Source: an uncultured Clostridia bacterium
Lineage (GTDB): Bacteria; Bacillota_A; Clostridia; Oscillospirales; Acutalibacteraceae
Direction of reading: 5' to 3'
Length of the DNA: 9,922 bases
Assembly: GCA_937891215.1 (NCBI GenBank)
Contig: CALAEU010000336.1
Span: 1-9,922, forward strand
The first letter of the stretch is position 1. Each line of letters begins with the position of its first letter. Made by a program: the position numbers and the translations under genes. Shown piece by piece: positions 1-5,654 of the stretch. The notes below the pieces were generated by a model that saw nothing but the letters and a program-made list of their open reading frames with translations, did no database searches and had not been told where the DNA came from.

Positions 1-1
1 A

Positions 2-133
2 TTTGCACCAATCGGTCTTCACGAAGATATTATGTCAACTCTCGGTATCGACTCAAATGGTATTATTGCAGCAGTTCGTGAAGTTATGAAGGCTGACTTT
101 GAAGAAGATAACGACTGGGATGATGAATTTTAA
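2..133 (+). CDS. C-terminal fragment of an unidentified protein (5' end outside window)
   Basis: An open frame enters from the left edge and ends at TAA 131-133, giving 43 residues. It contains APIGLHEDIMSTLGIDSNGI followed by a short helix-like stretch (IIAAVREVMK) and a strongly acidic tail ending in DNDWDDEF. The codon choice (GAA, GAT, AAC, GGT, CTT) matches the well-expressed genes in this window, so I take it as real coding sequence. I do not recognise the family with confidence. The pattern of a G-[IL]-D motif followed by a helix near the C-terminus recalls the end of the transketolase C-terminal domain, but this is only a weak resemblance. No terminator with a clear U-tract follows directly; a long hairpin at 155-216 lies just downstream. 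Confidence 0.7.
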   Translation, partial: FAPIGLHEDIMSTLGIDSNGIIAAVREVMKADFEEDNDWDDEF

Positions 134-144
134 TTTTGCTCATA

Positions 145-258
145 AGCACTCATCTTTGGCTTTTACCGACCCGAACTCACGTACCTTTGTACGCTTCGGG
201 GTCGATAAAAACCAAACTTGAGCACTTCTAAACAAAATACCTTGTTTGTCGGAGTGCT
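145..258. other. Highly structured intergenic region with two nested or competing hairpins
   Basis: One long imperfect hairpin spans 155-216. The 5' arm 155-175 pairs with 195-216 (CGACCCGAA against TTCGGGGTCG, continuing through a TTTGG...CCAAA stem with wobble pairs), and it is capped by an inner CGTAC/GTACG stem at 180-192. A second hairpin spans 221-258, with outer arms AGCACT (221-226) and AGTGCT (253-258) and an inner stem AAACAA/TTGTTT. AGCACTC also occurs at 145-151, where it could pair with GAGTGCT 252-258 and enclose everything in a three-way junction. No U-tract follows the stems, so this is not a typical intrinsic terminator. Function is unknown; it may be an mRNA 3' end structure, a small RNA or a repeat element. 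Confidence 0.5.
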
Positions 259-268
259 ATGGAATAAG

Positions 269-302
269 AATTCCGAATTACGAATTACGCATTCCGAATT
301 AA
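269..302. repeat. Heptanucleotide repeat array, copy A
   Basis: Read on the + strand, the array is ATTCCGA (270-276), ATTACGA (277-283), ATTACGC (284-290), ATTCCGA (291-297), then a partial ATTA unit. All units are 7 bp with consensus ATTMCGM. Near-identical arrays occur at 4782-4817 (opposite orientation) and 6538-6571 (same orientation). This copy differs from the other two by one base in its second unit (A for C at 283). It ends just before the ribosome binding site of the next gene. Confidence 0.85.
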
Positions 303-321
303 TTTGAAGGGACTGAAATTT

Positions 322-1137
322 GTGGCAGATAAAGAACAGCTTTATACTAATAAAATATTTCTCTGCGGTGCTTTACCGCTTTTAAAAACAATTGTCCAGG
401 ATGTTCCGTCACTCAAGAAAAAATTTGAAAAAGTACATTGTGTTTTTCAGGTTAGTTGTTGTGACTCTGAAGCACCTGACGGCAAATGGGCTACGCATTT
501 TGTAGTAAATGGTGACGAATGGCTTATTCACGCAAATAAAGTTGCCCAGAGAGTAGATAAACAAAAATTTGTTGAACTTGAATTCAAGAGTGTTGAAACA
601 ATGAACGCATTTTTCAAAGGGAAAATCGGTCCTGCAACACTTCCTAAAATGAAAGGTGTAAATTTCGTTTATGAATTCGGCGTATTTATGATGGCACTTC
701 TTAAAATGGCAAACCTTTTAGGACTTGAAACACCACCGGAAAAAGAAGAAGATAAACGACTTTTAGTAAAATGTTATTTCTACCTTCTTTCTGCAGGTAT
801 AAGTGCACTCAATAAAATGGGTCACGAAACAATTCACGACTGGACTTCTAAAAGCCCTGACCGTGTTTATGCGTGGAAAGTTAATGATGAACCAACAGTT
901 TCTGCTTATATAAGAATAAAAGCAGGTAAAAGTAAAGCAGGTCGTGGTGAATACAAGAGAGCATTGCCATTCTTTACAATGCGTTTTGACAATCTTGATA
1001 GTGCATTAGGTATTTTAATGTCTATTGATGATATGTTGGAATCAGTACAAAAAGGTAAGCTCATTATGGATGGTGCTCCTGAATTTGGCGCACAAATAGG
1101 CGAATATATGCTTATGGTTGGTGCATACGCAAAATAA
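322..1137 (+). CDS. Unnamed protein with two SCP2-like halves
   Basis: The protein is 271 residues from GTG 322. I chose this start because AAGGGA (307-312) lies 9 bases upstream; an in-frame TTG at 304 overlaps the repeat array edge and has no SD. I do not recognise a named gene. The two halves resemble each other. Around residues 85-130 there is a strand, a Ser-Val-Glu-Thr-Met turn, a GKIGPATLPKMKG segment and a hydrophobic helix. Around residues 216-270 the same order recurs (FFTMRFDN, a helix, GKLIMDGAPEFG, a hydrophobic C-terminal helix). This order and the 'GKL..-G-PEF' step recall the SCP2 sterol-carrier fold, a hydrophobic ligand-binding domain. There is no signal peptide, so it is probably cytosolic. 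SCP2 assignment is inference; the ligand is unknown. The gene appears monocistronic: rpsU downstream has its own promoter. Confidence 0.88.
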   Translation: MADKEQLYTNKIFLCGALPLLKTIVQDVPSLKKKFEKVHCVFQVSCCDSEAPDGKWATHFVVNGDEWLIHANKVAQRVDKQKFVELEFKSVETMNAFFKGKIGPATLPKMKGVNFVYEFGVFMMALLKMANLLGLETPPEKEEDKRLLVKCYFYLLSAGISALNKMGHETIHDWTSKSPDRVYAWKVNDEPTVSAYIRIKAGKSKAGRGEYKRALPFFTMRFDNLDSALGILMSIDDMLESVQKGKLIMDGAPEFGAQIGEYMLMVGAYAK

Positions 1138-1178
1138 TCAAGAAAATGTGATTTTAACAAAATCTTAAAAAATTTTGC

Positions 1179-1207
1179 TTGACACATTGCTTGATTTCTT
1201 GTATAAT
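1179..1207 (+). promoter_or_regulatory. Consensus SigA promoter of rpsU
   Basis: A perfect -35 TTGACA (1179-1184) and a perfect -10 TATAAT (1202-1207) are separated by exactly 17 bp. Transcription should begin near 1214, leaving a leader of about 50 bases before the S21 start codon. Such a full consensus match fits a highly expressed ribosomal protein gene. Confidence 0.93.
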
Positions 1208-1236
1208 GGCATATGTATTATGATAATTATACCTTT

Positions 1237-1258
1237 GTTGGTAACAACGGAGGGAGGG
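1237..1258 (+). promoter_or_regulatory. rpsU leader hairpin with GNRA loop next to a strong Shine-Dalgarno
   Basis: GTTG (1237-1240) and CAAC (1245-1248) form a short stem with a GUAA tetraloop, extendable by wobble pairs U1236-G1249 and U1235-G1250. It abuts the purine-rich SD GGAGGGAGGG (1249-1258), whose last base lies 8 bases before the rpsU ATG. The extended stem would take up the first bases of the SD. A role in controlling S21 translation is inference. Confidence 0.5.
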
Positions 1259-1266
1259 AATGTTAA

Positions 1267-1443
1267 ATGAGTCAGGTAAAAGTTAAAGAAAACGAGTCCT
1301 TAGATAGTGCACTTCGCAGATTCAAAAGACAGACATCAAGAGACGGTGTTATCCAAGAAGTTCGTAAAAGAGAGCATTATGAAAAACCCTCTGTAAAGAG
1401 AAAGAAAAAATCCGAGGCTGCTCGTAAACGCAAATATTATTAA
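1267..1443 (+). CDS. rpsU: 30S ribosomal protein S21
   Basis: This 58-residue basic protein begins [19 protein letters not shown] and ends in the Lys/Arg-rich tail [13 protein letters not shown] sequence ([10 protein letters not shown]), which is characteristic of bacterial S21. S21 binds the 30S subunit near the 3' end of 16S rRNA and assists translation initiation. The length is normal for Firmicutes. The start is secure: ATG 1267 follows a very strong SD (GGAGGGAGGG, 1249-1258) at 8-base spacing. The gene stands in its own transcription unit, with a consensus promoter at 1179-1207 and a strong terminator at 1449-1486. In many Firmicutes rpsU lies near yqeY or dnaG; here neither is present. 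Confidence 0.97.
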   Translation: MSQVKVKENESLDSALRRFKRQTSRDGVIQEVRKREHYEKPSVKRKKKSEAARKRKYY

Positions 1444-1448
1444 AATGT

Positions 1449-1486
1449 AAAGAGATGATGCCTTTTGGTATCATCTCTTTTATTTT
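1449..1486 (+). terminator. Intrinsic terminator of rpsU
   Basis: A 14-bp stem pairs 1449-1462 with 1467-1480 around a TTTT loop. It includes AAAGAGATGAT against ATCATCTCTTT and one G-U wobble, and is followed by TTTTATTTT. It starts 6 bases after the S21 stop codon. Some read-through may feed the peptidase gene at 1505, for which I see no clear promoter. Confidence 0.9.
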
Positions 1487-1504
1487 AGCTTAATTATTTT
1501 TAGA

Positions 1505-2581
1505 GTGAGTGTGTTCAATTTGCAAAATAAATTTTCTGAAATTTTAAAATCAAAAAACGATTGTGTTATTATTACTTCACCCCAAAACCGTAGGTATTTT
1601 ACTTCGTTTAATTCATCTGATGGTTTTTTAGTAATAACAGGTAATGAAACGATATTTTTTACAGATAGCCGTTATATTGAAGCGGCACAAAATCAGGTTA
1701 CAGTGTGTAAATCTGTTCTTTTAAGGCGTGTTTCTGAAACAATAGTGCCTTATTTAAAAGAAAAGAATATAGAAAATATATATCTAGAAACAGAACGACT
1801 TACTGTTGCTGAACTTAATTCACTAAAAAAAGCATTTGATTTTTGTAAAGTAGAAGCAAAAGAAGAAGTAGATGAAATTATAAATAAACTTCGTTCAGTT
1901 AAAACAGAAAAAGAAATCGAATATATCAAAAAAGCGCAACAAATTGCAGAAGATGCATTCAATCACATATTGAAATTTATAAAGGTCGGTGTAACTGAAA
2001 AAGAGATTGCACTTGAACTTGATTTTTATATGCTAAGTCATGGTGCAGAGGCAGTTTCATTTGAAACTATTGCTGTAAGCGGTAAAAATTCTTCTATGCC
2101 ACATGGTGTGCCAACCGACAAAAAAATCGAAAATGGCGATTTTATAACAATGGATTTCGGTGCAGTTTATAATGGTTACCATAGTGATATGACAAGAACT
2201 GTAATTGTGGGTGAGCCTACTGAAAAGCAAAAAGAAATTTATGAAACTGTTTTAAAGGCACAAACCGAAGCACTCGCTGGTTTAAAGGCAGGAGTATCGG
2301 GTGTAGATGCAGACAAAGTCGCAAGAGATATTATAGATACAAAGGGGTATAAAGAAAATTTCGGTCATGGCTTAGGTCACGGTGTCGGTGTAGAAATTCA
2401 CGAATCGCCTAATCTTTCACCATATAGTAAAGCAATATTAGAAACAGGAAATATTGTAACTGTTGAGCCAGGTATTTATATACCTGATGAATTTGGTGTA
2501 AGAATTGAAGATATGGCACTCATTACAGAAAACAGATATATAAACTTAACAAACTGCGAAAAAGAGTTGATAATTTTATAA
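1505..2581 (+). CDS. Xaa-Pro aminopeptidase family protein (peptidase M24B)
   Basis: This 358-residue protein has the two-part layout of short Firmicutes Xaa-Pro dipeptidases/aminopeptidases: a creatinase-like N-terminal domain (about 1-125) and a pita-bread catalytic domain (about 133-350). All five expected metal ligands are visible: D217 (MDFGA), D228 (HSDMTRT), H292 (GHGLGHGVG), E321 (VEPGIYIP) and E335 (RIEDM). The family uses two Mn or Co ions to release an N-terminal residue next to proline, in the cytosol. The start is uncertain: GTG 1505 is used here, GTG 1511 is an alternative, and neither has a strong SD. The TAA stop overlaps the ATG of the downstream glycosylase by one base (TAATG), indicating an operon and likely translational coupling. 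Exact substrate (dipeptides or longer peptides) cannot be told. Confidence 0.94.
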   Translation: MSVFNLQNKFSEILKSKNDCVIITSPQNRRYFTSFNSSDGFLVITGNETIFFTDSRYIEAAQNQVTVCKSVLLRRVSETIVPYLKEKNIENIYLETERLTVAELNSLKKAFDFCKVEAKEEVDEIINKLRSVKTEKEIEYIKKAQQIAEDAFNHILKFIKVGVTEKEIALELDFYMLSHGAEAVSFETIAVSGKNSSMPHGVPTDKKIENGDFITMDFGAVYNGYHSDMTRTVIVGEPTEKQKEIYETVLKAQTEALAGLKAGVSGVDADKVARDIIDTKGYKENFGHGLGHGVGVEIHESPNLSPYSKAILETGNIVTVEPGIYIPDEFGVRIEDMALITENRYINLTNCEKELIIL

Positions 2582-3150
2582 TGTACGAAAATTTTACTGA
2601 ATTAAGAAAAGATTGCTTTGCTTGTCAGAAATGTGCTTTAGGAAGCACGAGAACAAATCTTGCATTTGGTGTGGGAAACGAAATGGCAGATATATTATTT
2701 GTAGGCGAGGGTCCTGGTGAAAATGAAGATTTACAAGGTGAGCCATTTGTAGGTAAAGCGGGTAAACTTTTAGATAAATATTTAGAAGTCATAGGTTTAG
2801 ACAGAAACAAAAATATTTATATTGCAAATATTGTTAAATGCAGACCGCCACAAAACAGAGACCCTCAGGAAGGTGAGCAGGAAGCGTGTATAAACTGGTT
2901 GAGGGAGCAGACAAAACTCATTAAACCCAAAATTATAGTGTGCCTTGGCAGAATTGCGGCACAAAGACTTATTTCACCCGATTTTAAAGTTACAAGACAA
3001 CATGGTCAATTTATTAAAAAAGGTAATATTTTATTTATGGGCACTTTTCATCCGGCCGCACTTTTAAGAAACGAAGCACAAAAGGCAGATGCACTTTTTG
3101 ATTTTCAGAATTTAAGAGAAAAAATAAAAGAGTTAGAAATTAAACTTTAA
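2581..3150 (+). CDS. Family 4 uracil-DNA glycosylase (iron-sulfur type)
   Basis: This 189-residue enzyme should remove uracil from DNA as the first step of base excision repair. The N-terminal CQKCAL motif gives C15 and C18, and C87 (VKCRPPQNRDP) and C103 complete the four cysteines that hold the [4Fe-4S] cluster in family 4 enzymes. The active-site segment GEGPGENEDLQGEPF starts near residue 42, and the second conserved motif FHPAALLRN is at 156-164. Length and motif spacing are normal. The ATG at 2581 overlaps the stop of the upstream peptidase by one base, so translation is probably coupled; no strong separate SD is seen. Pairing a repair enzyme with an M24 peptidase gives no obvious shared pathway. 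The name 'SPO1 DNA polymerase-related protein' is an older label for this family. Confidence 0.95.
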   Translation: MYENFTELRKDCFACQKCALGSTRTNLAFGVGNEMADILFVGEGPGENEDLQGEPFVGKAGKLLDKYLEVIGLDRNKNIYIANIVKCRPPQNRDPQEGEQEACINWLREQTKLIKPKIIVCLGRIAAQRLISPDFKVTRQHGQFIKKGNILFMGTFHPAALLRNEAQKADALFDFQNLREKIKELEIKL

Positions 3151-3174
3151 ATTTCTTTAATTATATGGTAAAAT
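3146..3174 (+). promoter_or_regulatory. Probable promoter of the FGGY kinase gene
   Basis: TTTAAA (3146-3151, 4 of 6 matches to the -35) and TAAAAT (3169-3174, 5 of 6 matches to the -10) are 17 bp apart. A TG one base upstream of the -10 (3166-3167) makes an extended -10. It overlaps the stop codon of the glycosylase gene. AT-rich surroundings make chance matches common, so this is only moderately supported. Confidence 0.42.
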
Positions 3175-3204
3175 TATTTTATTAATTGACAAAGGGGAAT
3201 AGTT

Positions 3205-4785
3205 ATGTCAGTAAAAGAACTTATTTTAAATGGTCAAGCAGTTTTAGGTATTGAATTCGGTTCAACAAGAATCAAAGCGGTGCTTATTGATGAAAATAAT
3301 GCACCAATTGCTTCTGGTGCATACGATTGGGAAAACAGTTTTCTCGATAACATCTGGACTTATTCTTTGGAAGAAATCTATGCTGGTTTAAAAGGTGCTT
3401 ATGCATCTCTTAAAAAGAATGTAAAAGACGAGTATGGTATAACACTTAAAAAATTAAAAGCAATTGGCATCAGTGGTATGATGCACGGGTATATGCCTTT
3501 TAACGATAATGGTGATTTACTCGTTCCTTTCAGAACATGGAGAAACACAATTACAGGTGAAGCAGCAACAAAACTTTCAGACCTTTTCCAGTTTAATATT
3601 CCACAGCGTTGGAGTATCGCTCATTTATACAGAGCAATTTTAATTGACGAGCCACATGTTAAAGATATTACATACTTTACAACACTTGCAGGTTTCATTC
3701 ATTGGAAATTGACAGGTGAAAAAGTGTTAGGCGTAGGCGAGGCATCTGGTATGTTCCCTATTGATGACGATACAAGAAAATTCAATGAAGATTACATTGA
3801 AAAATTCAATGCATTAGATGAAGTTGAAAAATTTCCTTGGAAATTACAAGATATTCTCCCGACAGTTCTTTCTGCAGGTGAGAGTGCAGGTGCTCTTACA
3901 GCGACAGGTGCACTTTTACTTGATGAAGAGGGCGATTTAGAAGCAGGAATTCCTATGTGCCCACCAGAAGGTGACGCAGGTACTGGTATGGTAGCAACAA
4001 ACTCAGTAGGTGTCAGAACAGGTAATGTTTCTGCAGGTACTTCTGTTTTTGCTATGATTGTTCTTGAAAAAATGCTTTCTAAACGCTATGAAGAAATTGA
4101 CCTTGTAACTACCCCTGCAGGTGACGCAGTCGCAATGGTGCATTGTAACAACTGTACTTCAGATATAAACGCATGGGCAAATCTCTTTAAAGATTTTGCA
4201 GATACAATGGGCGTTTCACTTAATATGGGGGATATTTTTACCGCACTCTTTAAAAAGAGCCTTGAAGCGGATGACGATTTAGGTAATATTCTTTCTTACA
4301 ACTATTTCTCAGGTGAACATATTACAGGCTTTGAAAGTGGTAGACCACTTCTTATGAGAGAGCCTGATAGTAACTTCAATTTAGCAAACTTTATGAGAGT
4401 TCAGCTCTTTACTTGCTTTGGTGCTTTAAGAACAGGTCTTGACATTTTAAAGAAAGAAAATGTGGCTATTGATAAAATTTTAGGTCACGGTGGCTTCTTT
4501 AAAACACCACTCGTTGGTCAGAATGTACTCTCCGCAGTTATGGACACACCAGTTTCTGTTATGGAAACTGCAGGTGAAGGCGGTGCCTGGGGTATTGCAG
4601 TGCTCGCTTCATATATGATTAACAAAGGCGAAAAATCACTTGCAGAATTCTTAGAAGACGATGTTTTCGCTTCACAGAAAATGGTAACTTCTACTGCAGA
4701 TGATAAGCTTAAAGAAAGCTTCAACAACTTTATGGTTCGCTATACAAAAGGACTTAAAGTTGAAAGAGCAGCGGTGGAACTTTAA
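3205..4785 (+). CDS. FGGY-family carbohydrate kinase (pentulose kinase type)
   Basis: This 526-residue protein is a two-domain sugar kinase of the ASKHA fold. The phosphate-binding loop is [10 protein letters not shown] (15-24). A second family block, GISGMMHGY, starts near 88. The likely catalytic base is D257 in PEGDAGTG, and ATP-site motifs are GHGGFF (427-432) and GEGGAWG (457-463). FGGY kinases phosphorylate open-chain sugars such as xylulose, ribulose, fuculose or glycerol in the cytosol. The length and the Met-Met-His-Gly block fit the ribulo-/xylulokinase side better than glycerol kinase, but the substrate cannot be assigned from sequence alone, and no isomerase or epimerase gene is adjacent. 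The start is supported by AAAGGGG (3191-3197), 7 bases upstream of ATG. The stop codon TAA lies inside a heptamer repeat array. Confidence 0.93.
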   Translation: MSVKELILNGQAVLGIEFGSTRIKAVLIDENNAPIASGAYDWENSFLDNIWTYSLEEIYAGLKGAYASLKKNVKDEYGITLKKLKAIGISGMMHGYMPFNDNGDLLVPFRTWRNTITGEAATKLSDLFQFNIPQRWSIAHLYRAILIDEPHVKDITYFTTLAGFIHWKLTGEKVLGVGEASGMFPIDDDTRKFNEDYIEKFNALDEVEKFPWKLQDILPTVLSAGESAGALTATGALLLDEEGDLEAGIPMCPPEGDAGTGMVATNSVGVRTGNVSAGTSVFAMIVLEKMLSKRYEEIDLVTTPAGDAVAMVHCNNCTSDINAWANLFKDFADTMGVSLNMGDIFTALFKKSLEADDDLGNILSYNYFSGEHITGFESGRPLLMREPDSNFNLANFMRVQLFTCFGALRTGLDILKKENVAIDKILGHGGFFKTPLVGQNVLSAVMDTPVSVMETAGEGGAWGIAVLASYMINKGEKSLAEFLEDDVFASQKMVTSTADDKLKESFNNFMVRYTKGLKVERAAVEL

Positions 4786-4817
4786 TTCGGAATGCGTAAT
4801 GCGTAATTCGGAATTAA
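4782..4817. repeat. Heptanucleotide repeat array, copy B (contains the kinase stop codon)
   Basis: This is the reverse complement of the arrays at 269-302 and 6538-6571. Read on the minus strand it is ATTCCGA, then ATTACGC twice, then ATTCCGA and a partial unit. The first bases on the + strand, TTAATTCGG, provide the TAA stop (4783-4785) of the FGGY kinase, so the array begins exactly at the end of that gene. Confidence 0.88.
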
Positions 4818-4842
4818 AGGGTCTGCGACGCAATTATAATTT

Positions 4843-4884
4843 AAACCCTTGCCAGAAAAGATTTCTGGCAAGGGTTTATTTATA
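4843..4884. terminator. Bidirectional intrinsic terminator between convergent genes
   Basis: A perfect 16-bp stem, AAACCCTTGCCAGAAA (4843-4858) with its complement at 4862-4877 around a 3-base loop, is followed on the + strand by TTTATTTATATT. On the minus strand the stem is followed by an AT-rich tract (TTTAAATTATAATT). It separates the + strand kinase gene from the minus strand XRE gene that ends at 4885 and can serve both. Confidence 0.9.
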
Positions 4885-5079
4885 TTAATTTTCAATAGTA
4901 AACAAATCTTCAACTGTTGTTTTTAAATATCGCGCCATTTTCATTGCTAATTCAAGGGTGGGGTTATATTTATTATTTTCAATAGCAATAATTGTTTGTC
5001 GGGAAACTCCCAAAGCTTCTGCAAGGTCTTCTTGACGATAGCCTTGTGCTTTACGCAACTCTTTAATTTTATTTGTCAT
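4885..5079 (-). CDS. Small XRE-family transcriptional regulator
   Basis: This 64-residue protein is almost entirely one HTH_3 (Cro/C1-type) domain. The helix-turn-helix is QEDLAEALGVSRQTIIAIEN (16-35), followed by the usual NPTLELAMKMARYLKTTVEDLF. This single-domain form is common in Firmicutes next to small membrane proteins. The start ATG (5079) is preceded at 5-base spacing by GAGGTG, which overlaps the TGA stop of the upstream membrane gene, so the two are one operon. Two near-identical palindromes sit in the operon promoter (5454-5473 and 5500-5519) and are good candidates for its binding sites, giving negative autoregulation; that link is inference. Confidence 0.95.
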   Translation of the reverse strand: MTNKIKELRKAQGYRQEDLAEALGVSRQTIIAIENNKYNPTLELAMKMARYLKTTVEDLFTIEN

Positions 5080-5083
5080 TAGT

Positions 5084-5437
5084 TCACCTCGAGAAAATAA
5101 TAGCGGTTCCGATAGATGCTATTATAGCGAAAGTGATTAAAATTGGCAATACTATTTTCAATACCTTAGAAAAAGTTGCAGGTTCTTCATCTTTTACTAC
5201 TTTATGAGTTAAAATGAGCTGTGAAACTGACTGTATTACAGAAGCGGCAGCAAGAAGGAAGCAAGGATAAGGGTTTAAATCACTATGATAAACATAAACT
5301 TTATAGCTTTCGTACATTGTCCAGCATAAAAGAGCAACTAACAAAAATATAAATGCATTTCGTTGTGCCTTAAAGGCAATTTGTTGTTCCATTTCATCCA
5401 TTTTGTGAAACCCCAATTTTTTAAAGAACTTTTTCAT
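5084..5437 (-). CDS. Small three-TM membrane protein, partner of the XRE regulator
   Basis: This 117-residue protein has a basic N-terminus (MKKFFKKLGFHKMDEMEQQ), then three hydrophobic segments at about 27-48, 55-77 and 92-115. The short DEMEQQIAFKAQRNAF stretch before the first helix is a pattern shared by several uncharacterised Firmicutes membrane proteins encoded beside XRE regulators (DUF6773-like; this match is from memory and unverified). It is the first gene of the unit, with SD GGAGGC (5449-5444) 6 bases before ATG 5437. Only 4 bases separate it from the XRE gene. Function is unknown; a role as sensor or as the regulated output of the XRE protein is possible. Confidence 0.88.
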   Translation of the reverse strand: MKKFFKKLGFHKMDEMEQQIAFKAQRNAFIFLLVALLCWTMYESYKVYVYHSDLNPYPCFLLAAASVIQSVSQLILTHKVVKDEEPATFSKVLKIVLPILITFAIIASIGTAIIFSR

Positions 5438-5453
5438 AATATCGCCTCCAAAA

Positions 5454-5473
5454 ATGTAAAGAAGTTTTTACAT
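5454..5473. promoter_or_regulatory. Candidate operator O1 (ATGTAAA-N6-TTTACAT)
   Basis: This is a perfect 7+7 inverted repeat with a 6-base spacer. It covers the predicted transcription start and early leader of the membrane protein-XRE operon. The spacer reads AACTTC on the minus strand. Confidence 0.72.
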
Positions 5474-5477
5474 TTAT

Positions 5478-5506
5478 ATTATAGGTGTGAACTTGAAAAA
5501 TGTCAA
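5478..5506 (-). promoter_or_regulatory. Consensus SigA promoter of the membrane protein-XRE operon
   Basis: Reading the minus strand, a perfect TTGACA (5506-5501) and a perfect TATAAT (5483-5478) are separated by 17 bp. Transcription should begin near 5471, about 35 bases before the ATG of the membrane protein gene. The -35 lies inside the upstream palindrome and the start site lies at the edge of the downstream palindrome. Confidence 0.92.
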
Positions 5507-5519
5507 GAGTTTTTTACAT
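5500..5519. promoter_or_regulatory. Candidate operator O2 overlapping the -35 box
   Basis: On the minus strand this reads ATGTAAA-AAACTC-TTGACAT, the same 20-bp pattern as O1 with one half-site changed so that it holds the -35 TTGACA. Its centre is 46 bp from that of O1. A bound repressor here would block RNA polymerase directly. Confidence 0.68.
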
Positions 5520-5564
5520 TTGTTAAATCCAATTCACGAATTTTAACTTTTTTCACGAGAAAGG

Positions 5565-5593
5565 TTGACAATCGTTAATAAATGTGTTATTGT
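5565..5593 (+). promoter_or_regulatory. Probable promoter of the DeoR-family gene
   Basis: TTGACA (5565-5570) is a perfect -35; TATTGT (5588-5593) matches the -10 at 4 of 6 positions with 17-bp spacing. It is divergent from the membrane protein-XRE promoter, with the -35 boxes about 60 bp apart. The first TGTTAACA palindrome begins at the last base of the -10. Confidence 0.7.
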
Positions 5594-5642
5594 GTTAACA
5601 ACAGGGAATGAAAGTGCACACATTTCTTGTAATATGTTAACA
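5593..5642. promoter_or_regulatory. Pair of TGTTAACA palindromes, candidate DeoR operators
   Basis: Identical 8-bp perfect palindromes TGTTAACA occur at 5593-5600 (at the transcription start region) and 5635-5642 (just before the AAAGGTGAA ribosome binding site). They are exactly 42 bp apart, four turns of B-DNA, so they face the same side of the helix. Binding by the adjacent DeoR-family product is inference. Confidence 0.6.
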
Positions 5643-5654
5643 AAGGTGAATGAT

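Noticed and set aside
269..302. CRISPR-like array
   Set aside because: Units are 7 bp and contiguous without spacers; no cas genes are nearby.
304..321. TTG start at 304 for the SCP2-like gene
   Set aside because: It overlaps the edge of repeat array A and has no SD at a workable distance; GTG 322 has AAGGGA 9 bases upstream.
1150..1164. GATTTT-AAC-AAAATC hairpin after the SCP2-like gene as a terminator
   Set aside because: The stem is only 6 bp and nearly all A-T, with no U-tract; such palindromes are expected by chance in DNA this AT-rich.
4700..4888. A 62-codon + strand frame crossing the kinase end, array B and the terminator
   Set aside because: It reads through the kinase gene in another frame and through a terminator hairpin; no SD.
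5363..5578. A + strand frame antisense to the membrane protein gene
   Set aside because: It covers the promoter and operators of the operon on the other strand and has no recognisable protein features.
5565..5654. 30-residue N-terminal extension of the DeoR-family protein
   Set aside because: It overlaps the -35/-10 and the TGTTAACA sites; ATG 5655 has a good SD and starts at the conserved family N-terminus.
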